Assembly (NCBI GenBank): GCA_022561485.1
Contig: JADFRD010000008.1
Location: 1 to 52,575, forward strand
Direction: 5' to 3'
DNA length: 52,575 bases
Origin: Fidelibacterota bacterium
Lineage (GTDB): Bacteria > Fidelibacterota > Marinisomatia > Marinisomatales > TCS55
The notes beneath the pieces were generated by a model, which was not told where the DNA came from, ran no database searches, and worked only from the letters and a program-made list of their open reading frames with translations. Within the stretch, counting starts at the first letter, position 1. Every line of letters begins with the position of its first letter. Shown one piece after another: positions 51,598-52,575 of the stretch. The position numbers and the translations under genes were made by a program.

Positions 51598-51961
51598 TAA
51601 AGAATTAATTCAGGAAGTATTGAAACAACTCCAAAATGCGACTGGAACAATTATCGAATGATTTAAACCCGTAAAAAGTGTTTATGATTATACGGATTCA
51701 CCGGAAGGCATGGAAAAACTGGATGCGGTATGTATGTTGCTGATTGCCATTGGTGAGTCACTTAAAAAACTTGATGAAATCACAAACGGTACGTTGCTGC
51801 CAAAATACCCTCAAATAGACTGGAAAAAAGCTAAAGAACTCCACGATATCATTTCACACCAATATTTTGATATAAACGCCGAAGCGATTTTCGATGTTTG
51901 CGAAACCAAGATTAAACCGCTTTCCGATACAATCAAAATGATAATCGAGGATTTTGAATAA
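51590..51961 (+). pseudogene. HEPN toxin (HepT/DUF86 type), disrupted by a stop codon
   Basis: The normal HepT-like protein begins at the ATG at 51590 (MYDKELIQEVLKQL) but meets an in-frame TGA at 51659-51661 after 23 codons. The same frame continues to 51961 with full HEPN homology (VYDYTDSPEGMEKLDAVC, KKLDEITNG, KYPQIDWKKAKE). The stop falls where relatives usually have Arg before FKP, so CGA to TGA is likely. The catalytic RX4HXY motif reads HDIISHQY, with His in place of the Arg. Two independent lesions point to an inactive toxin. A shorter product could start at the ATG at 51710. Confidence 0.85.
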
Positions 51962-52052
51962 GAAAAATTTTACACACTGTAACTATGGGCCAAATGGCTT
52001 GACTTGGGAAACCTACAACAACGACTAAAAGGTTTTGCTTTGTTCCGATATG

Positions 52053-52575
<523 letters not shown>

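Noticed and set aside
51659-51661. TGA read as selenocysteine or tryptophan in the HEPN gene
   Set aside because: Relatives have Arg at this place, no SECIS-like hairpin follows, other genes use TGA as a normal stop, and the catalytic Arg is also lost.

Overview
The window is a bacterial chromosome segment with dense, mostly housekeeping gene content and many short overlapping operons. By inference from gene content it belongs to the FCB (Fibrobacteres-Chlorobi-Bacteroidetes) group. The primary sigma factor is very short (284 aa) and lacks region 1.1, as in Bacteroidetes. DUF4159, DUF4175 and DUF4097 envelope proteins are present, many starts lack a clear Shine-Dalgarno sequence, and several genes start with TTG. 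Candidatus Marinimicrobia (Neomarinimicrobiota) or a close relative is my best guess, without database support.

Layout. 1-909 is gene-free and carries hairpin repeats and a 160-bp MITE. 910-7.9 kb (minus strand) is an information-processing operon: an EnvC-like LytM protein, holB, metG, tatD, rsmA, rpoD, rpsU. 8.07-9.68 kb (plus) holds a cyclic-nucleotide-binding protein and an AI-2E family permease, converging on an unusual outer-membrane/TPR/BamE-like protein. 11.8-19.7 kb (plus) is a cofactor superoperon. It has a DUF2520 protein (probable PanG-type ketopantoate reductase), panB, panC, coaBC and coaX for CoA, then nadC, nadA and nadB for NAD.

19.7-23.1 kb is accessory and repeat-rich. It contains a higBA toxin-antitoxin pair between 26-bp direct repeats, a DUF4159 protein, a broken IS200-like transposase between 48-bp direct repeats, and a short gene fragment. 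23.1-29.6 kb carries a DUF4175 membrane protein, a TPR protein and an unrecognised exported protein. 30.0-32.9 kb holds a PLP-dependent threonine/serine dehydratase, a GNAT acetyltransferase, YjbQ and a trypsin-like lipoprotein. 32.9-40.9 kb (minus) is rnpB (RNase P RNA), recJ, fabH, an acyl-CoA dehydrogenase, a PgpH-like HD hydrolase, ybeY and mazG. Upstream of these lie a C4 zinc-ribbon protein and a fused ATP sulfurylase/APS kinase.

43.8-45.9 kb (plus) has queG, elbB and a Rieske protein. A second copy of the MITE sits between queG and elbB, supplies the queG stop codon, and itself contains a nested 42-bp hairpin element. 45.9-51.1 kb (minus) is a five-gene operon: an ECF sigma factor, a membrane HEAT-repeat anti-sigma candidate, a DUF4097 beta-helix with an 18-residue repeat, a bactofilin-like/outer-membrane-barrel fusion, and a toast-rack-like protein. 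This is the best candidate here for an undescribed envelope-sensing or surface-remodelling system. The window ends with an MntA/HepT-type module whose HEPN toxin is doubly broken, and the C-terminal part of malate dehydrogenase.
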